From NCBI GenBank assembly GCA_024639025.1, contig JAHEJF010000003.1, positions 1 to 23,019 on the forward strand: a DNA stretch of 23,019 bases, read 5' to 3'. The position numbers were made by a program, and so were the translations under genes. Position 1 is the first letter of the stretch; each line of letters begins with the position of its first letter. The DNA comes from Ahrensia sp. (GTDB lineage: Bacteria; Pseudomonadota; Alphaproteobacteria; Rhizobiales; Rhizobiaceae). Of the stretch, positions 1 to 7,085 are shown piece by piece. A model generated the notes under the pieces. That model had not been told where the DNA came from. It saw only the letters and a list, made by a program, of their open reading frames with translations, and searched no databases.

Positions 1-285
1 ACGGAACGATAATATTTCATCATTATCTAACTTCCATAAGATGTCGCTTTTTTCGAGCCATAAGCAGCTAATATGGTAATCTGAGAAGTAACGGACCAGT
101 TCGTCGGCGTTCTCCGGCTTTTCTTGCGCAATAATCAAATCGACCTGTTGTCGCTGGTTTGCAAAAGCCTGTGCAAGCGCAATGATGTTGGTGCCCGGCT
201 CGTTGCCAATAATGTTTATATCAGCCGATCTGATCACAAAACATATGTCGTTGTCCTCAGGTGCGTTTGGCTTCAGACTTTGCAT
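1..285 (-). CDS. Partial glycosyltransferase-like protein (N-terminal 95 residues)
   Basis: An open reading frame starts with ATG at 285 on the minus strand and runs off the left edge without a stop, so only the N-terminal 95 residues are visible. It reads as a soluble alpha/beta protein: a strand (DICFVIRS), a segment with NEPGTNIIALAQAFANQ, then QVDLIIAQ. This layout is like the N-terminal Rossmann half of GT-B glycosyltransferases, where a GG.E..A..LA..L...GH.V.L pattern is typical. The match is by layout, not by a diagnostic motif. It begins one base after the stop of the upstream GT2 gene, so the two are almost certainly co-transcribed in a polysaccharide gene set. The coding call is firmer than the function. 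Confidence 0.55.
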   Translation of the reverse strand, partial: MQSLKPNAPEDNDICFVIRSADINIIGNEPGTNIIALAQAFANQRQQVDLIIAQEKPENADELVRYFSDYHISCLWLEKSDILWKLDNDEILSFR

Positions 286-286
286 C

Positions 287-1228
287 TCAAAAACCTCTCG
301 ACAGAGTCCGCTTCAATCTAGTAAAAAATCCAGATTTGCGGACTTCATTGTTCAAAAATTCATTTAGTTGCTCAGCATCTGGCGAATCTTCATCTATATC
401 CATCCTGTTTTTGTAAAAATTCAAAAACGCATCATACATTAACAACAATTCCGATTCAGATGGATTATGTATATGCTCCTGATAATTCTTCTTGGCCCAG
501 TTTAAAGATAATATTAAGTCTTTAGTTTTGTTGGGGTCATATTTATTTGTTATGGAATTTTTTCGCTGTAAATAGTTATATCCACAATACTGGATGACAC
601 GGACGCTTCGGGCTAATGAAACGACGGTTGGGAACACGGCTATATCTTCCCATGAGTAAATTGGAGGGAATTTCAGGCCTTCCCTTTTCAATATGCTTCT
701 GCTCCACAGCTTATGAGGCATACCCCAATCTTTGGTGAGTGATAGCACGTCGGCTATACTGTGTACCGTATAAGTCCCCTGTTTATCGGGGATGGTTTGC
801 CACCGAGGGTTGCCCTCCATATCGACAGCGCGGTGGCCTGATAAAACCAAATTGCTCCCTGAAGAAATCGCCGCTTTCAGGTGCACCTCGATGCAGTTCT
901 GGTCGAGATAGTCATCGCCATCGAGAAAGAAAATGTACTCACCGCGCGCGTTTGCGATTCCGTTGTTTCTCGCAACACCTGGCCCGGAATTCTCCTCATG
1001 GCGAAAGGCCATGATCCGCGGATCATTGTCACAAAAGCTCTTGATTATGGAGGCGGAGTTGTCCGTGGATCCGTCATCAATGATGATGAGTTCGATATCA
1101 GGAAACGATTGATTGATGGCGGAATAGATCGCTTTTGCGATAAACGCGTCCGTGTTGCAGGAAGTAATAATCAACGATACTTTCGGAACGGACGCCGACC
1201 CGCTCGACGTTGAAATCCTACGTAACAT
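287..1228 (-). CDS. Family 2 glycosyltransferase
   Basis: A 313-residue inverting GT-A glycosyltransferase. It should transfer a sugar from a nucleotide-sugar donor to a growing cell-surface glycan at the cytoplasmic face of the membrane. Seen: the family 2 opening PKVSLIITSCN (residues 15-25), nucleotide-binding DDGSTD (51-56), GPGVARNNGI (82-91) and the metal-binding DXD-type FLDGDDYL (101-108). A further conserved WEDI-type acidic motif follows around residue 200. No membrane segment is evident, so it is probably soluble or peripheral. The ATG at 1228 lies 14 residues before the first strand; the ribosome site is weak (AAGG about 13 bases upstream). An in-frame stop lies 15-18 bases upstream. 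The start of the next glycosyltransferase-like gene is one base past the stop. Acceptor and donor cannot be told from sequence. Confidence 0.93.
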   Translation of the reverse strand: MLRRISTSSGSASVPKVSLIITSCNTDAFIAKAIYSAINQSFPDIELIIIDDGSTDNSASIIKSFCDNDPRIMAFRHEENSGPGVARNNGIANARGEYIFFLDGDDYLDQNCIEVHLKAAISSGSNLVLSGHRAVDMEGNPRWQTIPDKQGTYTVHSIADVLSLTKDWGMPHKLWSRSILKREGLKFPPIYSWEDIAVFPTVVSLARSVRVIQYCGYNYLQRKNSITNKYDPNKTKDLILSLNWAKKNYQEHIHNPSESELLLMYDAFLNFYKNRMDIDEDSPDAEQLNEFLNNEVRKSGFFTRLKRTLSRGF

Positions 1229-1243
1229 GTTGCTGCCGGGGCC

Positions 1244-1471
1244 TTAGACACATTGGTTGTGCGACCGGGACAAGCTGGCGCGATCGTTGCCAAAAACGTG
1301 CTTCGGCCTGGGTAGAAAAGCGGCCTTTGCAAAGTCTATTCCTTCGCACAACGGGCTTTTGCTAAGCCCATCTTCGCTTGAATAGCCGATCGGATATGAT
1401 AGGGTCGTCCCAGCGCGCATTTCCACGTGCTCACAATTACTCTGCCTCACAGCCACTCCTCCCACACCCAA
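1244..1471 (-). other. Doubtful 75-residue open frame upstream of the GT2 gene
   Basis: A minus-strand frame opens at 1471 and stops with TAA at 1244-1246. It lies in the same reading frame as the GT2 gene that follows, with five sense codons between that stop and the GT2 ATG. The predicted peptide (MGVGGVAVRQ... to ...SRSHNQCV) has no motif I recognise, no signal peptide and no membrane segment. It may be chance, or the decayed 5' end of an older longer gene. I would not annotate it as a protein without homologues. Nothing else is evident between 1247 and 1509 apart from a six-pair hairpin (GGGCTT/AAGCCC, 1353-1369) with no following T run. Confidence 0.2.
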
Positions 1472-1509
1472 TGAAGACTAAACAGATTTATGAAGACCCG
1501 AATTGACCC

Positions 1510-1614
1510 ATGTCAAGGGGCGATAAACGCTCGGGACGGAGCGAGCCCCCATTGCCCGTTGCCGATCCAAGCAAGATTCGCGATCTTTGGCCTTATATAA
1601 TGAGCGAACGGTAA
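1510..1614 (+). pseudogene. Remnant of a galE 3' end
   Basis: The frame from ATG 1510 to TAA 1612-1614 encodes only 34 residues. Its middle, EPPLPVADPSKIRDL, closely matches the C-terminal part of the intact GalE encoded at 4236-5228 (DPSLLIADPSKIRDI), and the preceding KRSG aligns with KRAG there. The DNA is also similar (GATCCAAGCAAGATTCGCGA against GATCCGAGCAAGATTCGTGA). The rest of the epimerase is absent and the frame ends early. The best reading is a leftover 3' fragment of a second galE gene, lost when this end of the polysaccharide locus was rearranged. Chance similarity is unlikely over this length, but the fragment is short. Confidence 0.55.
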
Positions 1615-1936
1615 TTTAGTGAATACGATTGGCATTTTTAAATAATATTTCGCTTAAAACAGAACGCAGATCTTTACAGCTTAAGAAACTTATAAATAAA
1701 TATTCTACTTAATATTAATGCCGTAATATTTCTAAGTTGCTGTTATTATATCGACAAATGATTGCTTTGTTTGATCGACTATTTAGCTATTAGATTTCTT
1801 CATAATAGGCGCGTTTCTTGCGATATTGTAAACTAAAGCGTCATTCGAAACAAAGCTTGACTGAGTCAGTTGAGCCATTCAATTGTATGCTTCTCAATCA
1901 GGCTAATTATATACTTACACATTTTTGGGATTTGAC
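1615..1936 (+). promoter_or_regulatory. AT-rich leader region of the ugd operon
   Basis: About 320 bases without a convincing gene and visibly richer in A and T than the flanking genes; it should hold the promoter of the nucleotide-sugar operon. A TTGACT box at 1857-1862 overlaps a small dyad (TGACT-G-AGTCA, 1858-1868), but no good -10 box follows at the usual distance, so the promoter is not pinned down. GGGA at 1927-1930 is the likely ribosome site for the ATG at 1937. No riboswitch or RNA gene is recognisable. Confidence 0.35.
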
Positions 1937-3253
1937 ATGCGGGTAATGATGGTTGGTACGGGTTATGTTGGCTTGACCACCGGCATATGCTTCGCTGAAA
2001 TGGGCCATAGTGTAATTTGTTACGATATTGACAAGTCCAAAGTTGAAAAGCTGCTCCGCAACGAGCTTCCAATTTATGAGCCGGGATTAGAAAAAGCCCT
2101 CATCCGCAATCGAGAAAGGGAGCAGCTATTCTTTTCTTCGAACTTGAATGAGGCTATTGGCTTTGAGCCAGATATCGTGTTCATTTGTGTGGACACGCCA
2201 CCGAATGTCAAAACCGGTGAAGCTAATTTAGAACATGTTTATAGTGCAGCTCAGAAAATTGCCGAGGCGCTGATTGGTTCCGATCGATTTACCGTATTCG
2301 TGAACAAGTCCACAGTTCCCGTTGGCACCGCTGCAACTGTTCAGAGAATAATCTCTGAAATCATTCCGAAAGAGAACTTCGCAGTGGCGTCCAATCCAGA
2401 GTTTTTGCGTGAAGGCTCCGCCATCTTTGACTTTATGAATCCAGATCGCGTCGTGGTTGGCTCTTCCTCTGAAAGAGCCAGGAGATTGCTTGAAGATCTC
2501 TACAAGCCACTGACCCGGGCTGGACATGCCTTGGTGATGACGAGAACAGTTGAAACTGCCGAGCTGATCAAATATTCGGCAAACGGATTTCTTGCAACAA
2601 AAGTCGCGTTCATCAACGAGCTTGCATTGCTGTGTGAAAAAGCTGGAGCCGACATTGAGGAATTGGCGCTGGGCATTGGCCTCGATAACCGTATTGGGCG
2701 TTCATTCCTGTCACCGGGTCCGGGGTATGGCGGTTCATGCTTCCCAAAGGACACCTCAGCGCTCGCAGCAACAGCCCGTAGTATGGGCAGCCCTGCAACC
2801 ATTATTGAAACTGTGATCAAATCCAATACACAGCACAAGAAAAAGATGGTCGAAAAAACCGAACAAATTGTCGGTAACCTTGAGGGAAAGAGTATTGCAG
2901 TTCTCGGCCTGACATTTAAGGCAAATACTGACGATATGCGTGAAGCCGCAAGCTTAACCATTATTCCGGAATTGCAAAACCGCGGTGCTGCGGTCACTAC
3001 CTATGATCCAATCGCCGCTGATACAGCCAGTATGATGCTTCCGAATGTAAATCGTGCCGCTTCTATTGAAGAAGCTCTAACAGGTGCCGATGCAGCGTTG
3101 ATCTTGACCGAATGGGACGAGTTCCGTCATTCTAACTGGAGCAAACTTGCTTCCTTGATGAAAACCCCGCAACTGATTGATCTTCGTAATCTGTTTAATC
3201 CAGTACAAATCAAAGCAATGGGTTTGGATTATTACAGTCTTGGGCGCGGATGA
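1937..3253 (+). CDS. ugd: UDP-glucose 6-dehydrogenase
   Basis: A cytosolic NAD-dependent enzyme that oxidises UDP-glucose twice to UDP-glucuronate. The 438 residues are normal for the family. Seen: N-terminal dinucleotide fold MRVMMVGTGYVGLTTG (residues 1-16), NKSTVPVGTA, NPEFLREGSAI, the catalytic GGSCFPKD with the nucleophilic cysteine at residue 268, and the C-terminal UDP-binding domain with LTFKANTDDMREA. A TTG four codons upstream is in frame, but ATG 1937 fits better: GGGA lies six bases before it and the protein then begins directly with the Rossmann strand. It is the first gene of a three-gene operon; its product is the substrate of the decarboxylase encoded next, 29 bases downstream. 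Function is secure at family level. Confidence 0.97.
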   Translation: MRVMMVGTGYVGLTTGICFAEMGHSVICYDIDKSKVEKLLRNELPIYEPGLEKALIRNREREQLFFSSNLNEAIGFEPDIVFICVDTPPNVKTGEANLEHVYSAAQKIAEALIGSDRFTVFVNKSTVPVGTAATVQRIISEIIPKENFAVASNPEFLREGSAIFDFMNPDRVVVGSSSERARRLLEDLYKPLTRAGHALVMTRTVETAELIKYSANGFLATKVAFINELALLCEKAGADIEELALGIGLDNRIGRSFLSPGPGYGGSCFPKDTSALAATARSMGSPATIIETVIKSNTQHKKKMVEKTEQIVGNLEGKSIAVLGLTFKANTDDMREAASLTIIPELQNRGAAVTTYDPIAADTASMMLPNVNRAASIEEALTGADAALILTEWDEFRHSNWSKLASLMKTPQLIDLRNLFNPVQIKAMGLDYYSLGRG

Positions 3254-3282
3254 CGTCAACACAGACTTGATCGGAGATCGTC

Positions 3283-4239
3283 ATGCAAGAAGGAACTTCA
3301 AAGCGCGTGCTGGTAACCGGTGCTGCTGGATTTCTCGGATCGCACCTATGCGACAAATTGCTGGCGTTGGGATATTCTGTAACTGGTTTGGACAACCTTT
3401 TTACAGGACGCATGGTCAACCTTCAGGAAGCAATGACCAAACCGAACTTCCGATTTTTCAAACATGATGTTGTCGAGCCCTTTGATGGGCAGTTTGACCA
3501 AATCTATCACCTGGCTTGTCCAGCATCCCCGCCCTTTTACCAAGCTGATCCTATATCAACTTCCAAGACCGCGTTTATAGGCACGCTCAATATGCTCGAA
3601 TTGGCAAGAGATTGCCAAGCTCGCTTTTTTCTCGCATCAACATCAGAGATATACGGTGATCCTTTGGTGCATCCTCAGGTAGAGAGCTATCGTGGAAATG
3701 TAAATCCCATTGGCCCACGCGCCTGTTACGATGAAGGCAAGAGGATTGGCGAGTCCTTGGCATTCGATTTTCAGAGATTCCATGGAACCGATATTTGCGT
3801 CGCACGAGTTTTCAATACCTATGGGCCACGTATGAATCCCGCAGATGGGCGGGTTGTGTCAAATTTCGTAGTCCAGGCGCTTAAGGGAGAAGACATCACA
3901 ATTTATGGCGGAGGCGAACAGACACGGTCGTTTTGCTACTACGAAGATCTGCTGAATGGTTTCATTCTTCTTATGGATCATGAAGGATTCAGTGGTCCTG
4001 TAAACCTCGGTAATCCTAATGAATTCACCATTCGCGAACTCGCGGATCAAGTTCTCGAAATAACCGGCGCCACATCAAAGCTCGTAATGCGCGAAATGCC
4101 AGTTGACGACCCTAAAAGACGCAAGCCAAATATTGACCTCGCAAAGGAATCGCTGGGTTGGTCGCCCCAAGTGCCGCTTAGGGATGGATTGGAGAATACG
4201 ATCGAGCATTTCCGGAAGGTACTGGAACTCGACCAATGA
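3283..4239 (+). CDS. uxs: UDP-glucuronate decarboxylase (UDP-xylose synthase)
   Basis: A short-chain dehydrogenase/reductase that decarboxylates UDP-glucuronate to UDP-xylose through a 4-keto intermediate, with tightly bound NAD. The 318 residues match the soluble bacterial form. Seen: GAAGFLGSHLC, DNLFTGR, then the family-specific HLACPASP, STSEIYGDPLVHPQ, NVNPIGPRACYDEGKR with catalytic Tyr149 and Lys153, and a later FVVQAL...IYGGGEQTRSF stretch. These separate it from ordinary epimerases and dTDP-glucose dehydratases. ATG 3283 is preceded by GGAG. The gene sits between ugd, which makes its substrate, and galE, whose ATG overlaps its stop (ATGA). The locus therefore should supply glucuronate and xylose (or pentose) donors for a surface glycan. 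Confidence 0.95.
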   Translation: MQEGTSKRVLVTGAAGFLGSHLCDKLLALGYSVTGLDNLFTGRMVNLQEAMTKPNFRFFKHDVVEPFDGQFDQIYHLACPASPPFYQADPISTSKTAFIGTLNMLELARDCQARFFLASTSEIYGDPLVHPQVESYRGNVNPIGPRACYDEGKRIGESLAFDFQRFHGTDICVARVFNTYGPRMNPADGRVVSNFVVQALKGEDITIYGGGEQTRSFCYYEDLLNGFILLMDHEGFSGPVNLGNPNEFTIRELADQVLEITGATSKLVMREMPVDDPKRRKPNIDLAKESLGWSPQVPLRDGLENTIEHFRKVLELDQ

Positions 4240-5228
4240 AGAGCAAGGTATTGGTCATCGGAGGGGCGGGATATATTGGAAGTCACACATGCAAGGTGTT
4301 GTTCCAACAAGGCTATCAGCCCGTGGTATTTGACAATTTGTCCGAAGGCCACAGTGAGTTTGTCAAGTGGGGTGATTTCATCAACGGCGATATTTTGGAT
4401 AAATGTGCTGTTGTCAAAGCAATCCGATCAGTTGAACCAATAGCCATTATTCATTTCGCAGCATTTGCCTATGTGGGCGTGTCAGTCATCGAACCGATAA
4501 AATACTATCGAAACAATGTCACCGGCTCCATCAATGTCATTGATGCCGCTGTCAAAGAAGGCAACATACCCATAGTGTTCTCATCGACATGTGCCACCTA
4601 TGGAATGCCTGATAGCCAGCCAATTTCCGAAGCAACCAACCAAGATCCAATCAATTCCTATGGTCGCTCCAAACTGATGGTGGAAACGATTCTGAAGGAC
4701 GCTAACTCTGCCTACGGCCTCCGCTCGGTGTGCTTGAGGTATTTTAATGCATGCGGAGCCGATCCTGACGGCGAAGTTGGAGAAAAACATCGAGAAGAAA
4801 CCCACCTGATACCACGTGCAATCTTTTCGTCTTTGGGCATAATCGATGACTTTGAGGTTTTTGGTGGAAATTATGATACACATGATGGCTCACCAGTACG
4901 CGACTACATCCATGTTCTAGATTTGGCTGAAGCTCATATCTTGGCTCTAAAATACCTTATTGATGGAGGAGAATCCATCCAGCTCAACGTAGGTACCGGC
5001 AATGGGATTTCAGTATTCGAATTACTTGATGCACTTGAGAAAATGAACGGAAAACCGGTGCCACGTACGATTGGACCCAAGCGGGCCGGCGATCCTTCAC
5101 TGCTAATTGCTGATCCGAGCAAGATTCGTGATATCCTTGGCTTCTCAGCAAAATATTCGGATATTGAGACGATCCTGCGAACAGCGTACGACTGGCATGA
5201 TAAGCACCAGAAAATCAATCAAAACTAA
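4236..5228 (+). CDS. galE: UDP-glucose 4-epimerase
   Basis: It interconverts UDP-glucose and UDP-galactose using bound NAD, in the cytosol. The 330 residues are normal length. Seen: GGAGYIGSH near the N terminus, DNLSEGH, HFAAFAYVGVSV, SSTCATYG, the catalytic YGRSK (Tyr142, Lys146), RYFNACGADPDGEVGE, VRDYIHVLDLA and the C-terminal RAGDPSLLIADPSK. This combination is characteristic of GalE rather than other extended SDRs. A role on UDP-xylose (to UDP-arabinose), as in some plant-type epimerases, cannot be excluded given the neighbouring UDP-xylose synthase. The start overlaps the previous stop by four bases (ATGA), indicating translational coupling. A short remnant of a second galE lies upstream of this operon. 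Confidence 0.95.
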   Translation: MKSKVLVIGGAGYIGSHTCKVLFQQGYQPVVFDNLSEGHSEFVKWGDFINGDILDKCAVVKAIRSVEPIAIIHFAAFAYVGVSVIEPIKYYRNNVTGSINVIDAAVKEGNIPIVFSSTCATYGMPDSQPISEATNQDPINSYGRSKLMVETILKDANSAYGLRSVCLRYFNACGADPDGEVGEKHREETHLIPRAIFSSLGIIDDFEVFGGNYDTHDGSPVRDYIHVLDLAEAHILALKYLIDGGESIQLNVGTGNGISVFELLDALEKMNGKPVPRTIGPKRAGDPSLLIADPSKIRDILGFSAKYSDIETILRTAYDWHDKHQKINQN

Positions 5229-5435
5229 TGTACTTTGGAGTCATACCCACAAAATGGCTGAACCGATTGCCCTATAGAAATTGTGAATGGCACCTGATGG
5301 GGTGTAACGGCCAGTTGGATCCAAGCTAACCGCCGGCTCGTTGTTCTATTTAGACACCGCAAATTTCCCAATTTATTTCGAGGCCATCGATAGCTATCTG
5401 GGGTACCCCCAGTGGTACATCCTACCCCCTCCATC

Positions 5436-5464
5436 TGTCACACTCCTGTCACACTGGTCACACT
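5436..5464 (+). repeat. Three direct copies of GTCACACT
   Basis: Copies of GTCACACT begin at 5437, 5448 and 5457; the first two are TGTCACACT with an 11-base step. Just upstream lies a perfect palindrome, CTGGGG-TAC-CCCCAG (5398-5412). Both sit in the roughly 540-base gap after galE, about 100 bases before the tRNA-like sequence. Such short repeats can be operators, recombinase-binding arms or decayed gene ends. The rest of the gap from 5229 to 5435 shows no convincing gene. Confidence 0.5.
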
Positions 5465-5513
5465 AAATTCCCATTTTGTTCTGATATTGCGTAGCTCGAA
5501 AAAAGATCGTAGA

Positions 5514-5547
5514 CTGCTATAAGCAGCTGAATTTATTCAGTCTTTTT
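5514..5547 (+). terminator. Possible intrinsic terminator after the galE gap
   Basis: Two adjacent small perfect hairpins, CTGCT-ATA-AGCAG (5514-5526) and CTGAAT-TT-ATTCAG (5527-5540), are followed directly by TCTTTTT. The stems are short and AT-containing and the distance from the galE stop is nearly 300 bases, so a terminator is plausible but not assured. Confidence 0.35.
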
Positions 5548-5555
5548 GGATCGAA

Positions 5556-5629
5556 GCCGCAGGCGAGAAGGGGTAGAGCACTCCCTTGGTAAGGGAGAGG
5601 CCGGGAGTTCAATCTCCTCCGCAGAACCA
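5556..5629 (+). tRNA. tRNA-Thr(GGU)-like sequence, probably a damaged remnant
   Basis: The 3' two thirds look like a tRNA: GAGC (D-stem 3' side, 5576-5579), a perfect anticodon arm CTCCC-TTGGTAA-GGGAG (5581-5597) with anticodon GGT for threonine, a variable AGGCC, a T-arm GGGAG-TTCAAT-CTCCT whose loop is one base short, and an encoded CCA end (5627-5629). The 5' part is wrong: the expected acceptor strand TCTGCGG is absent and no GCTC pairs with the D-stem. It is therefore probably a pseudo-tRNA, such as a tRNA 3' end left at an integration site, rather than a working gene. Confidence 0.5.
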
Positions 5630-5767
5630 GATTTTTCCAACAGTTTCGACCGCTTGAGACTTGAACAAAAACTTCTTAAACATCTGATATTGCTTCAAAA
5701 CTTTTGGTGCCGGCGGACCGCCAGCCTGTGAAGCTGATATGACATCACTTTCAGTCCGATTTTGGTC

Positions 5768-5989
5768 TCAGCCGCAACAAGCTTTTCCTTCCTGAATGGG
5801 CGGGCATGGATTGGTGCCAAATGAGCAGAAGACGCAGCAATCTCCCGGTTTGGGCTTCAACAGTTCTCCGCATCCCTTGCAATCATAAAACCATTGGCAC
5901 GCGTTTGTTGGCATGGTTTCGAGTTCTGAGTGACCGCAATGTGGGCAAGTGATTTTGGATCTGGGGATTATTGGGCTCTGCGACGCCAT
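5768..5989 (-). CDS. GDCCVxC-type small cysteine-rich protein
   Basis: A 73-residue protein with 11 cysteines. It has CPHC (15-18), C31, CKGC (37-40), then the family signature GDCCVFC (49-55) followed by SFG, CPPIQ, and a C-terminal ACCG. This matches the small GDCCVxC proteins known beside mercury-resistance genes, in some members with selenocysteine in the signature; here all positions are ordinary cysteine codons. It probably binds a soft metal such as Hg(II) in the cytosol, but no activity is established from sequence. An upstream in-frame extension to 6115 exists but overlaps merF throughout and adds no conserved residues; ATG 5989 fits the family length. The start lies 22 bases inside merF, so translation is likely coupled. 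Confidence 0.85.
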   Translation of the reverse strand: MASQSPIIPRSKITCPHCGHSELETMPTNACQWFYDCKGCGELLKPKPGDCCVFCSFGTNPCPPIQEGKACCG

Positions 5990-6180
5990 AATGCATATCC
6001 TGTCAAAAGAATGAACACACCGAGTGCTGGCAGAAGGACAATATCCAAATAGCCGATGATCGCAGTCAGGCCCACGGCGGTTAAAAGCCAGACAAGAACT
6101 GGTGTGAAACAACAAACTGCACTGACGACAGTTCCAATTATGCCGATTTTGAGGAGTTTGTTATCCAAACCAATCTCCAT
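5968..6180 (-). CDS. merF: MerF-type mercury transport protein, C-terminally short
   Basis: An inner-membrane carrier of two transmembrane helices that moves Hg(II) into the cytosol. The 70 residues contain KIGIIGTVVSAVCCFTPVLV with the vicinal cysteine pair C23-C24 in helix 1, then GYLDIVLLPALGVFILL as helix 2, and end WRRRAQ. Plasmid MerF has a second cysteine pair in a C-terminal tail; that tail is missing here. The cysteine-rich protein translated from the overlapping gene may provide acceptor thiols instead (inference). Start choice between ATG 6180 and ATG 6186 is uncertain; no good ribosome site is visible. The gene is driven from the MerR-type promoter at 6201-6231 and is divergent from merR. 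No merA, merT or merP is present in the window. Confidence 0.88.
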   Translation of the reverse strand: MEIGLDNKLLKIGIIGTVVSAVCCFTPVLVWLLTAVGLTAIIGYLDIVLLPALGVFILLTGYALWRRRAQ

Positions 6181-6200
6181 CTTCATTGATATCAAGAAAC

Positions 6201-6231
6201 AGTATACAAGCTGTAGTGACTACAGGTTCAA
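6201..6231 (-). promoter_or_regulatory. MerR-type promoter/operator with 19-bp spacer
   Basis: Read on the minus strand, a -35 box TTGAAC (6231-6226) and a -10 box TATACT (6206-6201) are separated by exactly 19 bases. The spacer contains the perfect dyad CTGTAG-TCA-CTACAG (6225-6211). An overlong 19-base spacer centred on a dyad is the hallmark of MerR-activated promoters, where the regulator untwists the DNA on metal binding. It points at merF and lies between the divergent merF and merR starts, so MerR should also control its own transcription here. Confidence 0.88.
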
Positions 6232-6241
6232 GGGATGTTTC

Positions 6242-6631
6242 ATGATTACTATTGGAAAGGCTTCGGAGCTCAGCGGCGTAGTCATCGAGACGATACGCTA
6301 TTATGAACGCGAAGGCATTGTATCGCAGCCGGATCGTTCTGCTTCTGGCCGACGTATTTATACAAAGGTGGAGGTTGATAATTTACGCTTCATTCGGAGA
6401 TGCCGGGATATGGGATTGCCTGTTTCGCAAGCCAAATCGCTGCTCACGCTGACAGAACAGCAGGACATTAGCTGCAAGTCGGCACAAGATATCGCTTCCC
6501 ATCACCTAAAAGAAATCAAAAGCAAGATTTCAGAATTGCAGCGCGTTGAATCAGCATTGAAGAAACTGATAGCGCAGTGCCAATCGGAATCGAAAAAATG
6601 TCCAATTCTGGACGAACTTCTCTCCGATTGA
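6242..6631 (+). CDS. merR: MerR-family metal-responsive regulator
   Basis: A 129-residue dimeric DNA-binding regulator. The N-terminal winged helix-turn-helix reads TIGKASELSGVVIETIRYYEREGIV with RRIY in the wing; a long dimerisation helix (about 82-110) follows. Three cysteines, C78, C113 and C120, occupy the places of the Hg(II)-binding triad of classical MerR (C82, C117, C126), but the last two are seven residues apart instead of nine. Hg(II) is favoured by the MerF neighbour; another thiophilic metal is possible. ATG 6242 is chosen because the family begins just before the first helix; upstream in-frame sequence is antisense to merF. It is divergent from merF, with a textbook 19-bp-spacer promoter in between. 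A hairpin follows 40 bases after the stop. Confidence 0.92.
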   Translation: MITIGKASELSGVVIETIRYYEREGIVSQPDRSASGRRIYTKVEVDNLRFIRRCRDMGLPVSQAKSLLTLTEQQDISCKSAQDIASHHLKEIKSKISELQRVESALKKLIAQCQSESKKCPILDELLSD

Positions 6632-6670
6632 AGTTCTGTTAACCCGCAGACCTCGTGGGCATTTGCCTAG

Positions 6671-6697
6671 AGCGTATCAGTCTTTAACTGATACGCT
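6671..6697 (+). terminator. Strong hairpin between merR and the convergent gene
   Basis: AGCGTATCAGT and ACTGATACGCT form a perfect 11-pair stem around loop CTTTA. It lies between the ends of two convergent genes, as expected for a bidirectional terminator, although no long T run follows. It could also be one copy of a dispersed palindromic repeat; only one copy is in this window. Confidence 0.55.
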
Positions 6698-6767
6698 GGC
6701 ACGGATTTAAGCATTGAGAATATTGGATAAATCCGGGTACCGCGACTCCGTCAAAGGCTGACAGAGT

Positions 6768-7085
6768 CTAGGTGACCGGGCCAGCCAATTGCTTGGGAAG
6801 ATCCTCCCAGGAATGGCCCGCGGCCATCACGCAGGCCAGACCATTGGTCATGGTCATCACCACTGTCCAGGTGCCCTTCTCGGAGGCATAGATCTCAAAG
6901 GCGGCCTTGTTGTTTTGGGACAGGCCCAGCCCAACCGGCACTTCCTTGTATTTGTCCTCAAGCTTTTCTATCAGCTTGGTCCGGTCGCCGCACTTGGCCG
7001 ACGCTTCAGCGCTCGTCGTCATTGAAGGCAAAGCAAAGGCAACCAATGCAAGGGCTGCGAGGATAAAGGGAGTTTTCTGTCTCAT
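6768..7085 (-). CDS. Small secreted protein of unknown function
   Basis: A 105-residue exported protein. A signal peptide is clear: MRQK, a hydrophobic stretch FILAALALVAFALP, and a likely cleavage near AEASA-K (about residue 30). The mature part has a charged helix (RTKLIEKLEDKYKE), VGLGLSQNN, a strand pair KAAFEIYASEKGTWTVVMT, NGLACVMAAGHSWEDL, and two cysteines (C32, C85) that could form a periplasmic disulfide. I recognise this as an uncharacterised alphaproteobacterial periplasmic family, with no known function. ATG 7085 is preceded by AAGGAG at good spacing; the upstream in-frame ATG is not needed. It converges on merR and is divergent from the biosynthetic operon, so membership in either is doubtful. 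Confidence 0.85.
   Translation of the reverse strand: MRQKTPFILAALALVAFALPSMTTSAEASAKCGDRTKLIEKLEDKYKEVPVGLGLSQNNKAAFEIYASEKGTWTVVMTMTNGLACVMAAGHSWEDLPKQLAGPVT

Noticed and set aside
1353..1369. Hairpin GGGCTT/AAGCCC as a terminator
   Set aside because: Short six-pair stem with no T run on either strand and not placed directly after a gene end.
2500..2997. A 165-codon open frame on the minus strand
   Set aside because: Antisense to ugd over its catalytic region; composition is that of a shadow frame.
5768..6115. A longer 115-residue version of the GDCCVxC protein
   Set aside because: The added 42 residues lie entirely over merF in another frame and carry no conserved features; the family length fits ATG 5989.
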